A DNA stretch of 64,000 bases, taken from contig NC_134277.1 in the NCBI RefSeq assembly GCF_949628215.1, forward strand, positions 127,457,463 through 127,521,462. Direction: 5' to 3'. Both the position numbers and the translations under genes were made by a program. Under the pieces are notes generated by a model. It was not told the DNA's origin and ran no database searches. It was given only the letters and a program-made list of their open reading frames with translations. How positions within the stretch are numbered: the first letter of the stretch is position 1; each line of letters starts with the position of its first letter. Of the stretch, positions 26,863 to 51,531 are shown one piece after another. The DNA comes from Phalacrocorax aristotelis. Lineage: Eukaryota > Chordata > Aves > Suliformes > Phalacrocoracidae.

Positions 26863-27700
26863 TCATAGAATGTCCTGAGTTGCAAGGGACTCACAAGGAT
26901 CATTGAGTCCAACTCCTTCCCCTGCACAGGACAACCCCAAAAGTCACACCATGTGTCCGAGGGCATTGTCCAAATGCTTCTTGAACATCACCAGGCTTGG
27001 TGCTGTGACTGCCTCCCTGGGGAGCCTGTTCCAGCGCTCCACTACCCTCTGGGTGAGGAACCTGCTCCTAGTATCCAGCCTAAACCTCCCCTGCAACATC
27101 TTCCTGACATCCCCTCAGGTCCTGTCATCGATCACCAGAGAGAAGAGATTAGCACCTGCCCTTCCTCCTCCCCTGGTAAGGAAGCTGCAGACCATGATGA
27201 GGTCTCCCCTCAGTCTCCTCTTCTCCAGGCTGAACAAACAAGTGACTTTAGCCACGCCTTGTACGGTTTCTCCTCTAAACCCTTCACCAACTTCGTGGCC
27301 CTCCTCTGGACACTCTCCAGTAGCTTTATATCCTTGATGTACTGTGGCGCCCAAACCTGCACACAGCACTCGAGGTGAAGCTGCACCAGAGCAGAGCGGG
27401 ACAATCCCCTCCCTCCACCAGCAGCAATGCAGGGCTTGATGCACCCCAGGGCACGGTTGGCCTCTTGGCTGCCAGGGTGCACTGTTGGCTCATGCTCAGC
27501 TTGCTGTGGACCAGAACCCCCAGGTTCCTCTCTGCAGAGCTGCTCTGCAGCCTCTCGTTCCCCAGTCTGTATGTACACACAGGGTTGCCATGCCCCAGGT
27601 GTAAAATCCAGCACTTACCCTTGTTAAACTTCGCATGGTTGGTGATTGCCCAGCTCTCTAATTTGTCTAGGTCTCTCTGCAGGCTGCAGGGCCTCTCTGC
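26863..27700 (-). mobile_element. CR1 LINE fragment, second subfamily, ORF2 C-terminal part
   Basis: On the - strand this reads from the end of the CR1 reverse transcriptase (LQRDLDKLESWA… near 27,690, then the KFNKGKCWILHLGH region), through the C-terminal domain (LHLECCVQVWAPQY…, LESVQRRATKLVKGLE near 27,300), to a 3' end near 26,863. The 3' sequence differs clearly from the copies at 9.8-12.0 kb and 24.9 kb, so this is another CR1 subfamily. The frame is interrupted more than once, so it is a non-coding fossil. The 5' boundary is uncertain, because the next 190 bases continue an open - frame that I could not assign. Confidence 0.92.
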
Positions 27701-28689
27701 TCTCAAGTGGGCGTTCAATTTCTCCTTCATATTCCCCAATACAGGCAGAGGAGAAGCTTCTGTAGGAAAGGAGACTGAGTCATTACCTGTCTGTGTGACT
27801 GCTGTAACAGAATGGGCTTTAGCCTTGACATCGACAGGACCCTTTTTGAGGAGTGAGGACTGCTGGGCAGAGATGGAATCCATCTGGCAAAGCTGTCAAA
27901 AGCATTATAGTTCGTTGCTGTGGCACCCCAAATGGATTTGTCTGAAAGCTAATATGGAAAAAATAAAGCTTAGCCACTCCAGTTCCCTGATTCAGAGATG
28001 ACTCGGCTAGTGCCAGAACAAGGAAGGGTCGAAGAGCGGGTTAGTGGGGGCAGAGCTGCCCCATCTCTAGTAGCAACAAGCTTTACTTACACTGGATCAG
28101 ACCTTACCTTCTTACAGCCTGGTTTCCTGCAGCTTTGTTTCCTGTGGTTCAGGTCACACAAACCCATGTGAACAAAGTGAACGCCAGCTGAAGTTCCTAC
28201 CTGTAGAGGGAGCACTTGGAAAGACTTGTTTTTGTGCGAATTCTTGATTGGGTTTAACCGCTGACCCCAACTGCAGCTTTTCCTTCAGCAAAGATGCCAG
28301 TTTTCGTTATCATTACTAGGATAGGGAGCATAGAGGCAGACCCCTACACACACGGATATGTGAAAGCGGAAGCCTAACTTTCATAGGAAACAAGGCAAAA
28401 ACTTGTTTTTCTGAGAAAACTCACACTGGATAAGAATTGTTAATGAATTATTAAATTTAAAAAGTAATTAACAAAACTTCACTTCTTGTACATAAAATAA
28501 TGGGGAAGCAGCTCTCTTCTGTGTGGAAAGTAGGGTCCTCCAAAATAAGCTTAAGTTTTTCCACCCTGTTTTGTTCGCTTCACATCTTCTGGTGGAGACA
28601 AAGTGTCTGTATTTCCAAGATAGCCAATGCTTTAGATTGGTTCCAAAACTTTCTGAGGAAGGCTGTGTTATGCAATACAAGTGACTTAA
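27701..28689. other. Unassigned stretch between two LINE fossils
   Basis: At about 27,701-27,890 an open - frame (start codon at 27,883) runs directly into the CR1 frame, but its roughly 60 residues resemble nothing I recognise. On the + strand, 27,870-27,900 contains RDGIHLAKLSK, which recalls the DG-x-HL block of the esterase domain in some LINE ORF1 proteins. This is a weak, single-motif resemblance. The rest (27,900-28,689) shows no gene or element. Confidence 0.35.
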
Positions 28690-29655
28690 AGTTTCAACAA
28701 ATAAGTTCAAGAGCTTGCAAAAAGTGGCAAATAGACAAGATGGATTCCTCAAGGATAAACAATGATCGATCAACCCTATTTCCTTCTCTGACAAGCTACA
28801 TAGTATGAAAGCAAAAAGCGGGTGTGCCACACCTTGACTTCAGGAAGGCTTTTGGCACTCTTTGCATCATGTTCTTACAAACAAGAAAAATGCAAGAAAA
28901 GAAATCAGTATGGCTGAAAAAAAACTCTATTGTAAAGGGTTTTTAAACTAGGAGAAATATTTCACATGCTGCTTTCCAATGCCTTACTGTCCAGGCAAGA
29001 CCTATTTTTATGAACAACGTAGGTAACAAAATGGCTGGGATAGAATGAAAAGAAAAAAATCAACTATGTTTGAAAAACTGAGTGGCTCTGATCAAAGTTA
29101 CTGAAATTTAGTGAAGGGAAAAACAGTGCTTAATAAGGAAATACCAAATATACAGATAGATTTCAGTAGTAACCATCTAGAATAGGGATCTAGGATGAAA
29201 AAGAAAATTCAGATGCTGTTGGAAAAAAACAAAACCAAAAAAATCACAGTCAGAAAGGAGCAAGACTGGAGATACTCATACAACTTTATTTTGAGGTGAT
29301 GAGGCTGGTTATGGACGCATGAGAACTGCTATTTTGGACTCCACATTCTACAAATAATGTTAAGAAACTGGGAAAAATACAGGAGAGAAAATGAGAAAAA
29401 TGACTGACAAAAGAACATGGAAAACTTTTTTTTCATGTGGAAAAAGCAGATATTTTATAGATATAATATGAATAATTTCTTTTGTCTGTCCACAGGGAAG
29501 AAAATAAAAAAAGCAAAAAAAAGCTTATTTTTGGTTCACAGGGCAATATTTCTCATAGAAAAGTCATGAAATATGGAAACAGAATTTGGTGTCCTGCAAG
29601 ATCAGTGTATTGAAGGTTTTTATGAGCAAGTTAGATGCACACCTCTTACAAGCAG
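28690..29655 (+). mobile_element. Ancient CR1/L3-like LINE fossil
   Basis: Three blocks in collinear order match landmarks of CR1-clade ORF2. A decayed finger-to-palm stretch begins near 28,736, followed by RT motif A as LDFRKAFGTL at about 28,833. A degraded version of the '[18 protein letters not shown]' region, reading FWTPHSTN-like, lies near 29,331-29,400. A 'LEVFKRRLD'-like stretch, reading IEGFYEQVRCTPL, lies near 29,610. Spacing between landmarks is shorter than in the intact-length CR1 at 10-12 kb, so deletions have accumulated. There is no open frame and divergence is high, so this insertion is far older than the other CR1 copies. It could belong to the L3 or an early CR1 lineage. 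Boundaries are approximate. Confidence 0.55.
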
Positions 29656-30299
29656 TGTAAGTCAATGTTGTTCAAGTTGTTGACCTGACACACCACAAAT
29701 AAAAAGTCTTTATCAGCTACCAGACTGGCACAGCCAGAAAGGTAGACTTGTGAGTTCATATGAAGGAAATGCCAATGCCTCTTCAACCATCCCAACAATT
29801 CACTGTCAACAAACAGCTGAGCTGTGGGACACTTCAAAGCATGACCACCTTAGCACCTGGCTGGAGAGTCCTAGTGAATTACTATTGCCAGGTGCCTGAC
29901 ATAGCCTCGGCGTGGGACCAACCTGTAAGCTGAGCTCCCTCTGACTGCTCCAGGGCCAACGGTCCGGGTACACAGGACACTGTGAGGCAGCTTAGGCTAA
30001 GGAGGACCTTGAAGTTTCTTCCAACTCACCAGTCCCACGTGAACTCCAAGTAGAAAGTCCTGAACAGCAACTGTGAACTTAGGCTACCTTGCCTGAATCA
30101 TTGCTTCCAGTTTGATAAGGAAAGGCAGAAAGAAAAAAAGCCTTTTGCAAGCCAGAACTCAAGTTTGGTAAGTGAGGGAAATAAACTGGCACAGAACTGC
30201 TTGCTGGTGCTTATGCTTAAAGACTTCTCTAGCTCAGAGCTGGCTTAGCAGTCTCAGACCGGACTTTCTTCCCTCAGCCAGAAAAACCATAAACGCTTC
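29656..30299. other. Proximal upstream region of RAB2A, no gene recognised
   Basis: Transition from AT-rich intergenic DNA to the GC-rich promoter island. No recognisable exon or element is seen. A GGTAAGTGA string at about 30,167-30,175 is a good donor-like sequence but has no supported exon in front of it. Confidence 0.5.
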
Positions 30300-30933
30300 A
30301 AAGAGCTGCACTGGGTTTTCGCCCACGGCCATCCCCCACCAACCCACCCCCGTGCCCCGGCACCCCAGGCCCTGCTACAGGCCCGGGGCTCCGCAGCGCC
30401 CAGCAAAGGCCCAGCTGCCGCCACTCTCCTCCCCCTCGGAGCCGCTCAGGGGTGACGGCGGTGGAGGCGCCACGGCTTCCCTGGAGAGACCCCAGCTCCC
30501 GCGTCCGAGCAACCGGTCGCTTATTCCTCCCGCCAAGACGACGGATAAAACGACGTCCCCAGCACCCGTTAGAGCGGGGGAGGGAGTGGGTTCAGGTCAA
30601 GTAAACATCCCCACAAAACAGCTCCGCGCCGCCGCTTCCCCTCAGCCGGGGCGGGGCACGGCGGCTCCTCCCCCACGCCGGCGCGGGAGGAGGCCGCGCA
30701 GCGCCCCCGGCCAACGGCTACCTCAGCACTTCCGGGTCGGGGGCGGGGCGGAGCCAGGCGGTGGGTGCGTGACGTTGCCGGAGGGGTCCGGGGCCGCTCG
30801 GCGCCTGTTATTGTTCTCGCCGCCCGCTCTTACCGCTGCCGCCTCTGCCTTCCCCGGCGCCTCGGGGAGTGGCGGGAGGGCAGCAGCGACCGAGCCAGCC
30901 CGCCGGTGCAAGGGCCCGGAGGTAGGAGGGAGG

Positions 30934-30950
30934 GAGCGAGCGAGCGAGCG
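30934..30950. repeat. Short GAGC tandem repeat in the 5' leader
   Basis: About four consecutive GAGC units within the GC-rich leader upstream of the RAB2A start codon. Length may be polymorphic; any effect on expression is unknown. Confidence 0.8.
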
Positions 30951-31140
30951 ATTGCCCGCGGAGGCGCCCGGCCGGCGGGAGCGGGCCTCTGCTGCCGCCG
31001 CCCCCACCCCCACCGCCCGGTGGCCGTTAACCGTTTGCACCTCTCCGCAGCGCGAGGCCTCACAGCGGGAGCGGGGGCAGAGCGCGCTCCCGTCAGGAAG
31101 GAAGGAGCGGGAGAGCCGGAGCTCCGGGGAGCGGGCGGCC

Positions 31141-31186
31141 ATGGCCTACGCGTATCTCTTCAAGTACATCATCATCGGGGACACAG
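31141..31186 (+). CDS. RAB2A: RAB2A coding exon 1 (residues 1-15 and first base of Gly16)
   Basis: Rab2A is a Rab-family small GTPase that acts on ER-Golgi intermediate and Golgi membranes and in late endosome/lysosome and autophagosome fusion, switching between GDP- and GTP-bound forms. This exon encodes MAYAYLFKYIIIGDT, the strictly conserved N-terminus with the first beta-strand and the beginning of the P-loop. The ATG has a strong Kozak context (GCGGCCATGG) and is the start used by known Rab2A proteins. The donor is GTGAGC at 31,187 and the intron is phase 1, so the P-loop (GDTGVGKS, residues 13-20) is split within Gly16. The reading frame is also open upstream, but the family length argues for this start. 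Confidence 0.97.
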
Positions 31187-44001
<12,815 letters not shown>

Positions 44002-46737
44002 TAGAAATTATTTAAACATATGGCTCCACTAGCTTTCCCTTTGTTCTGGTTAAGCTCTCCATCGTCAGCACCCATGTAAGACTATGTACTTTGTCTTGGA
44101 ATTTTCCTTGGTTTCTATGAAGATTAAAAATTTGCTAAGATTTCCTTTTTTGGTGTGATGTAGTCTTAAACAGTGTGAATTTCTGCTCTTTGCACAGTAA
44201 CTTTACTTCCTCAAGTAATGCTTTGTCAGATTTGTGGGACTGGAATTCATGCCGCCTCACTTTTTTTTGTGAAAGTTTTATATATTTTTAAGAACTTATA
44301 TTTCTCGAAATAGTCTCTTTCTGTGCATTCATGCAAGGTCTGGTTAATATACCATCCTGTTGGGAAATTGTGATGCGTCTACTAGCTTTAATCAAGAGTT
44401 CTCTAGAGGAAATATTTGCATTTTCAAGGTAAAATAAAAGATATGGCTCACTGTTTTCACAGAAGAGGACTCAAGAACTCAAGTTCACTATAATCCTGAA
44501 GACAGCAAATACTTCAGACAATCAGGAAGGGACTAGTGAAAGCTTAAATTTTCAAAAAGCCTACCAAAACCCAGACACTGTCTTTTGAGAGGGTTCAGGG
44601 TAAGAACATACCTTGGTGAAGGCAGCCATTTACTTCTTGTCAATCACTTTACAGCAGTCAGCCTCAATGTCTACACTTGTGATGCAAGGGCTTTAAGAGG
44701 CTCATGCTGATAGCTGTGTCTTTCAAATGTGCTTAACTGTTCTCTAAGGCAGGGCTGTCTGTTTCCTTTTCCCGTAGCATTTTAGGATACCTTTAGAAAC
44801 TGACGGATACATGAGCTATAGCTTTGTATATGTGCTCTTTCTGGTATAGGAAATCAATGAAGGGAGAGGTATTCGTATATGCATGCCTGCATTCATGCAT
44901 GTGTATATAAAAATGTAATCAAATGCAATATTTTAGTTAACTTTGTAGGTAAGATCTGAAGTACCTTACTTATTTTACACTTGAAATGGCATCTAATGCT
45001 TGTGCCTTCTTGGAAGTTCTCCATGGAAGAGTATAGAAGAATATGGTCAGATTGTGCTTACTTTAGGCTTTTACTGCCCTGGGCTTTTTTACTGTTATAA
45101 TTGTGGATTGCTGTCTACCAAGGTGGCTGATAATTTTTAAGTTCAATAGATCTCAAGCAAATTTCTGCATAAACAGTAGCATCAGAAGCAGAATTTTAGT
45201 ATGTCACGTGGCTACATGAGAACATACCTCCATTGGTTCTTGTTTCCTAAAACTGGGACAGATGCTTTGGAGACAAAATAACTAATTTTACTACCAATGC
45301 AGCTACTGTCTTTCATTGGCTGTTGAACTGGTTTAGTTAATGTGCTATTACCCGCTCCTTGGATACAAATGAACTTCAGTGAATCTTGAGTAGATTGTGT
45401 TTTTCTCAGTGCCTCCTCCTACTCAGTAGCTCTTTGCAATGTTTGATTTCTTGAATGCTTGTAGAGTGTCCAAAACCCAAAATTTTGACAGACTTGCTTC
45501 TGGGTATAACTTACAAACTGGTTTTGGGCAGGGATTTGGTATGGCTAGCTTCTTAACTTTATCATACATAAATGAAAAACACTCTTTAAAAGCATTCATA
45601 CATGGAGGGGATTGCATACTTGTGCTGTAGTTAATATTTGTTGTAAGCAATGAATGACTTAGTATAGGTCATAGTAAAAATTCTAACATTATACAGTCTG
45701 ATTTTTAAAACACAGAATATTTCTATTCTAATCCAATCTTGGCTTGTAAGCATATCTAAATTCCACCATCTCAGTTCTGATCTTGGGTGCAAAGGTGTTA
45801 AAGGAATAGCAAGGTAAGGAATATGATTATGTAATTGTCAAGAGGTGCTTTACTTATGAAGTGTTAAGGTACACAAAGATGTTAACAGTGACCAAGGTTA
45901 CCATGTCGGTGTTGTGTATCTGGGTTGAGCATTTCCTGAATTTCTGTTAGCACCAGTAACAGCTAGCAGTTTTTGTTATCTCCATATTTATTAAGCTGTA
46001 ACAATTTGTTTGATATGAGAGAGTTCATTTTACACCTATGGTTAAGGAAACACATGAAGCAATTATGTTTTCAGCTGGTGCTTACTGAGTCGCAGCACCA
46101 GCCCTTCTCTGATTTAGTGCCACGTAGTCTTACATACCTGCTTTTAATCCACCTCTGAACAGGAAGCATCGTTAGCAGAGACATAAGAAGTGGGCAACTG
46201 GATGAAATTTGTTTTGACTGGTTAACAGTAAGGACTTGCTTTCTTAAGAGAATCAAACACTTTAATTCAGATATTTCTGGCCAGATATTTCTGTGCAATG
46301 GTGCTCAGTTTGTGTTCTCTTCAGCAGGTCACTGCAGCTCCAAGGAAAGGTATATATTAATAATGGGAATATATGGAACCTGCAGTGTACCTCACTGCAG
46401 GAGAATGTCATAACTTGCAGGCGCAGCTGAAGCTAACACTGTTGCATGTCTGAGAGATCCATTTGTGTGCTCTTCTTGTGTCATAACTCAAGAATATTTG
46501 ACCTTTTCGTTAGCATCTTAGTTTGGATCAGAAGTGTGTTGCAGGAGTTAGCTCTGCTTACTGCAGTCTGGTTTTCATGTGGGAGTGTGCAAACTGAATT
46601 CCTTTCAGAGGAGGCTGAACTGGAAGATATGCTCAAGGAATGCATGGGTGCTCATTAGAAATTGCTGTCCAGGATTTGATCCTGTGAGCTGGCAGTTTAG
46701 TAAAACTTGTCTGCTGGGGAAAAAACCCAGTGAAACA

Positions 46738-46862
46738 AATAAAAACAAAAAACCACACGCATAAAAAAACAACCTTCCCCCCAAAACCCAACAAGAAAAA
46801 AAAACCAAACCCAAAAACCGCAAAACCCCAAAACAGCAACAAAAACCCCAAACCCCCCCATT
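46738..46862. repeat. A/C-rich, G-poor low-complexity tract
   Basis: About 125 bases made almost entirely of A and C on the + strand, with runs such as AAAACCCC and CCCCCCA and only a few G or T. There is no fixed repeat unit. The complementary strand is correspondingly T/G-rich. It probably arose by slippage from a poly-A or CA-type start. Confidence 0.8.
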
Positions 46863-48972
46863 CCATGGAAGATATTCAGTGTGGCCCTTGCATACTTAGT
46901 GTTAGGTGTTGTGGTCTTGGCTTTACTGCTGATGGTATGTCTACACCAGCAAATAGTGTGTCCTGTTCTCTCCCAGCTGTAGGTTACTGCTGATCTCCCC
47001 TCTGCTGGGCTCTCCAAGCTTGCTGCTGTGTGTGCTGTGGCATGCCTGGGTTTTTAGATGTGTGAGTCCTTGGGTTTCACTCTTCCTTTCTGATGCATTT
47101 AGGTCAGTCAGGGGGAGCGCGGGTACTGGGCCAAACTGTTCATTTGTTTTGTCTATCTTTAGTCTCTAGATTACTTCCTTTCCCTGTGTCTTTAATCTTA
47201 GTAATCATTTTCAATAGTTGGATAGACTGAGAAATATTTTTGTCAAAACTGGTTAGTTGGTAATTGCCTACTATGAGAAGTAAAGCTACTGTTTTGTGGA
47301 AGTGTGATATTTGAGCTAGTGTCATTTACCAAAATAACTTTTAGGGAACTAGAAGTGGACAACAGATGCTGGTAAAGATGAAAATGACTGTTCTGTGGGA
47401 GCTATTATGCTTTGTGAGTTTAAACAAGCTGTGTAGATGAGGCTGGTTGTCTTGTGGAAGTGACACACAGAGAAATATTAAGATTGCTTTTCCTCAGAAA
47501 AACTTCATTGTTGTAGAGAGATACTGGGCTTGTTATCAGGCTGAGTCAGTAGCCTTCATTTTGTTGTTGAGGGGGATGTTCCGTATTGTATTGACTGTTA
47601 CTAACAAGTCATTGTTGATGAGCAAAAATAAGTGGTAGTTGAAAGAGGGAATTAAATTTCTCCCAGACACTGTGGGGAGAGGCATCAGTGATGATACTAA
47701 GTAACACTGCTTATGTTCTCTAAATTAAATTGATATGAATGAGAATGTTTCCTGCGTATTTAATTACAACAATTTTTAATACCTATTTCTGCTTCATTTC
47801 ATGGAAATCTGTGATAAAAAATGTTTATTTTTATTCATTATGTTTCTATTAACACCTTAGTCTTGCTCAGACTAAGACTAAATAGCTGAAATAATATATT
47901 CTTTTTTATAAGCTGATTTTGAGTAATTTCTTGGTTTCCATGCAAGTGTGCTTTCTAATTAAGTTGTCAGGGCTTTCTAGTAGTTGAGACCTCACACAAA
48001 AAAAGCGTGTTTGTGCAAGACAGAAGGCATAATTATTGAAGGCATGCCTCTTTTCCCTAAACCCATGGTGTGACTTGTCTGTCCCTTTCAGGTATTCTGA
48101 ATATACTAATCCTTCTTGGAAACAGAGTCATTTTCATGTATTTGCAAACAATTTGGATCTAGTAGAGCCAAATAAAGTTCCCTTAATTCATTAAATCAAT
48201 ATTCATTTCATCTTAGTGATACTGACAATTGCTAGGATGTAGCACATCCCTGAGAGTTCTTCACTAATTGTTTCCTTAATGATATTTTCTACTTGCTTTG
48301 GTAGTCAGAACATATTTTTGTGTTCATAGGCAGTTGGTGAATTATTCTGCTGAATTTTTACTAATTTGACTCTTTAATCACTCTACCAGCAAGAATGTGG
48401 CTACATATTACAGCTCAAGTTATGATGGCTCAGTGCTTGTGACTTTCTGTTTTACTGCTGTGAAATAACATCAAGAACTTGCAGAAGGTCTGTTTTGGTT
48501 CCTGACACTGATTTGATCATAAGTTCACAGTGTGTTTGCTGCTGCATGGAAGCGTTAACTTATTTCTGGATTCATGGATCAGGAGGGAATTTGTCCACTT
48601 AATGGTTATTTGTATTACAGTTTGTGTAACAGGACCATCATCTGAACCTTAGTGCCAGTAGCTAAGTTACTGTTCGCATCCATGGTGGCACTTTAGGAAG
48701 CTAAGGTAACTTGATACACTTTCTAGAGTAGTGTTCACAAACATTTATCTGTCATGTGCTTAAATGTATTTGGTTATTGAAATACTATATTATTGTTATT
48801 TGATTTTCTGACTGGTTATAGATTTCTTGCCAGTGTATCTGTGGCTTTCTACAATAGTAGGGGAAGCTCTTGATTAGGATAAGACCTTAGATGGAAGGAG
48901 GGCAAATCAGTTCCTTTTGTCTGTAGTGGAACACACATCTTAGTGAGGGTAGCTACTTAAAACCTAGGATCG

Positions 48973-49364
48973 GTAGGCAGGTGTTCAGCCATCTGCAGGA
49001 AAGCAGGGCTCCATCATGCATAATGGTGACCTAGGAAGACAGACGCCATTGCTGTCAACATCCCCCACTTCCTTATTCTTCCTCCAGCTTTATAGGCTGA
49101 GCATGATGCCATATGGTATGGGATATCCCTTTGGTCAGTTGGGGTCAGCTGTCCCAGCTGTGTCCCCTCCCAGCTTCTTGTGCACCCCCAGCTCACTCAC
49201 TGGTGGGGTGAGCAATAGAAAAAGGCCTTGGCTCTGTGTAAGCACTGCTCAGCAATAGTTAAAACATCCCTGTGTTATCATCACTGTTTTCAGCCCAAAT
49301 CCAAAATACAGTCCCATACTAGCTGCTGGGAAGAAAATTAACTCTATCCCAGCCAAAACTAGCA
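48973..49364 (-). mobile_element. Truncated endogenous-retrovirus LTR (copy 1)
   Basis: Matches the copy at 56,407-56,977 over its U3-to-R part; about 180 bases at the 3' (U5-side) end are missing, at the low-coordinate side. Sense orientation is judged - because a TATAAA box lies on that strand (complement at 49,089-49,094). The palindromic CRE seen in copy 2 is mutated here. No internal retroviral genes flank it, so it is a partial solo LTR, antisense to RAB2A. Identification is by internal similarity plus recollection of avian LTR structure; the family name is not assigned. Confidence 0.85.
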
Positions 49365-51359
49365 CAACCTGAAATAAATCGTAAGTATACTTCTAATAAC
49401 AGAGTGCTAAAGCTTTTTGTTTCTCTGATGTGTTGGGAATTGCTTTGGATGTCTAAATACCATGCATTCAACAACATCAGAAGAAAAAGCGTATGTACAA
49501 ATGATCTGTATTTAGACATATGTACAGTTTCACCCTTGGGGATCTTTAGTCCTCTTGAAATTTCAGTTCTTATTAGGGTGCCGACAGGGTTATTCTGAAG
49601 CAGCATGTAACTTGACTGAATCATCCACGAATTCTGACATTCTTAAATTGTTCCAGATTCCTCTTCATAAGCATCTGTAGTTCTGTTCTTGTTTGGGAAT
49701 GGCTTTGCTGGAAAGCAGCAAGTTTGGAATGTTTTGTGTGGTGTGTGGCTGGTTTGTTTTGTTTTGGTTTTTAATTTTTATACTACTTTTGTGCCTATTC
49801 TTTGTACTACATGCTAGTAAATCACCTTACAACTCTTTTTATTCTGGAGTAGAGACAGGATTGCAAGAGAGATTAATGCATTTGTATAAACAAGTTGCCA
49901 TGTGACTAAAAGGCTGTTGATTTATTTATAACTTTCAAAACTATATTCAAAGGTATGTATTGCTCCTCTCCTTCTGGAACATCTTGTTCCAGGGATCAAC
50001 TTTGTGGAGTAGTTCCCAACTGGCAGTTGTCATAGGTACTGTGACACTAGGATGAGTTGGTTGTTTCTTACATCTCTTTTTAGTTTTCTATACAGTTTGC
50101 AAAAGTGTGAACTAGTTGGAATGAGTAATAATTCCCAGTGTGAATGAGGTGTTCTGTCACCAGGTTTGAACATACCACACATGTATGCCCTTTCTAAAAG
50201 TGCGGTTTCTCGTCTTTCATGTAGATGTATACTATAAAGTTTCCTCCTAATAAACCAAGCTGTTGGTCAGCTTGGATCTTGAAGGCCTGCGGGGATGTGC
50301 TCAGATAATGTTGTCCTTGAAGAAGCTTTCCAAATTCTTCAGCATTGAGAATAGAGAATTCAGTAAAATTTAATGGACTGTTTTCTAGGGAGATGTGCTG
50401 TCGTGGATCTTATTTCATTAACTAATCTTCCCCCCCGCCAGTTTATAGATTCAAAAATATGCAGTTAAAGAATTTGCAAGAAACCCTTTTTGACAGCAAA
50501 GACTTGTCTGCACGTTTTGCAACTGACCTGTGTGACTAAACCACAGAGTTGGAAATGACATGGAGATTTCTTATAGGAATAGTAACACTTGGGCGTCCTT
50601 TCTCAAATGTGCCACAGATACTGTGTCAATGGTAACACAGTTACAGAGCTTAAATGTTCCTGAAAACTGTAGTGCAGGCTCCAAATCTTTGCATCTTAGT
50701 GACCTAAGGTGATTGATAATGCTTCATGTCCTGCTTACATCATTATTTTGAAATTGCATTGTGGTCTCTACACTGAGGTGTATTTAGAGAAGCACACAGG
50801 ATATATGTCCATGCAGTTATACTGTTCAAGCAGGGATGAAGATCTTGGTACTATTTTGAAGATGTGTAACTCCTAGAACAACAATTATATGTGTCTCATA
50901 TCAGAAAGTTTTGGTTTGTTAACCAATATGATATGAACTGTAAAAAATTACAGTTCAGAAAACAGCCAAAAAGCTGTTTCAGAGGCCCACGTTTTTTTCA
51001 TGATTAGTGAACTACTCGCGTCAGAGCTAGCATGTTTTTTCTCTGAAGAGGAAGGGTGCATGTTCAGGCCTGTTCAGTATACATGGGTCCTGTAAGCAAC
51101 TATGTCTGAGCTAGAGTTTCTACATGTGAAATAGACCATGACAGCTATCTATTACCCAAAAAATCTTCCATCTTCCCACCTTCACTGCAGTGTAACTCTG
51201 AAAGTGGGTATGAACAGGGAGGGTATAACCTTTGCATGGGAGCAAAGGTTTGTGTTGCCTGTACTAGGTGTAATATGGCTTTGGGAAATTCCCTGGTTTA
51301 ACATTCACTTAGTGGCAACTGCCACTGCTGTTCCCTATGCTCCCCCCACCCCACACTGA

Positions 51360-51531
51360 GCCCTGGCACAGGTTTCCCAGAGAGGTTGTGGAGTCTCCTT
51401 CTGTGGAGACCAAAAGCCATCTGGACATGGTCCTGGTCAACCTGGTCTGGGTGGCCCTGCTTGAGCAGGGCGTTGGAACAGGTGACCTCCAGAGGTCCCT
51501 TCCCACCTTGGCCCTTCTGTGATGCTGTGAG
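51360..51531 (+). mobile_element. CR1 3'-end fragment in intron 3
   Basis: About 170 bases of the CR1 ORF2 C-terminus and 3' end on the + strand, including the typical 'GACCTCCAGAGGTCCCTTCC' region followed by a degenerate TGTGATGCTGTGA tail. It is a third CR1 subfamily type, distinct in its 3' end from the copies at 11.9 kb and 26.9 kb. Strongly 5'-truncated and sense with respect to RAB2A. Confidence 0.88.

Noticed and set aside
26903-28001. Several + strand frames of 140-208 codons
   Set aside because: They lie opposite the - strand CR1 fragment and its continuation; their residues show no domain, and they arise from the complement of LINE coding sequence.
49014-49258. Frames of 60-80 codons on both strands, with a near-duplicate at 56,674-56,871
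   Set aside because: The similarity between the two sites is explained by two copies of the same LTR, not by a duplicated gene.
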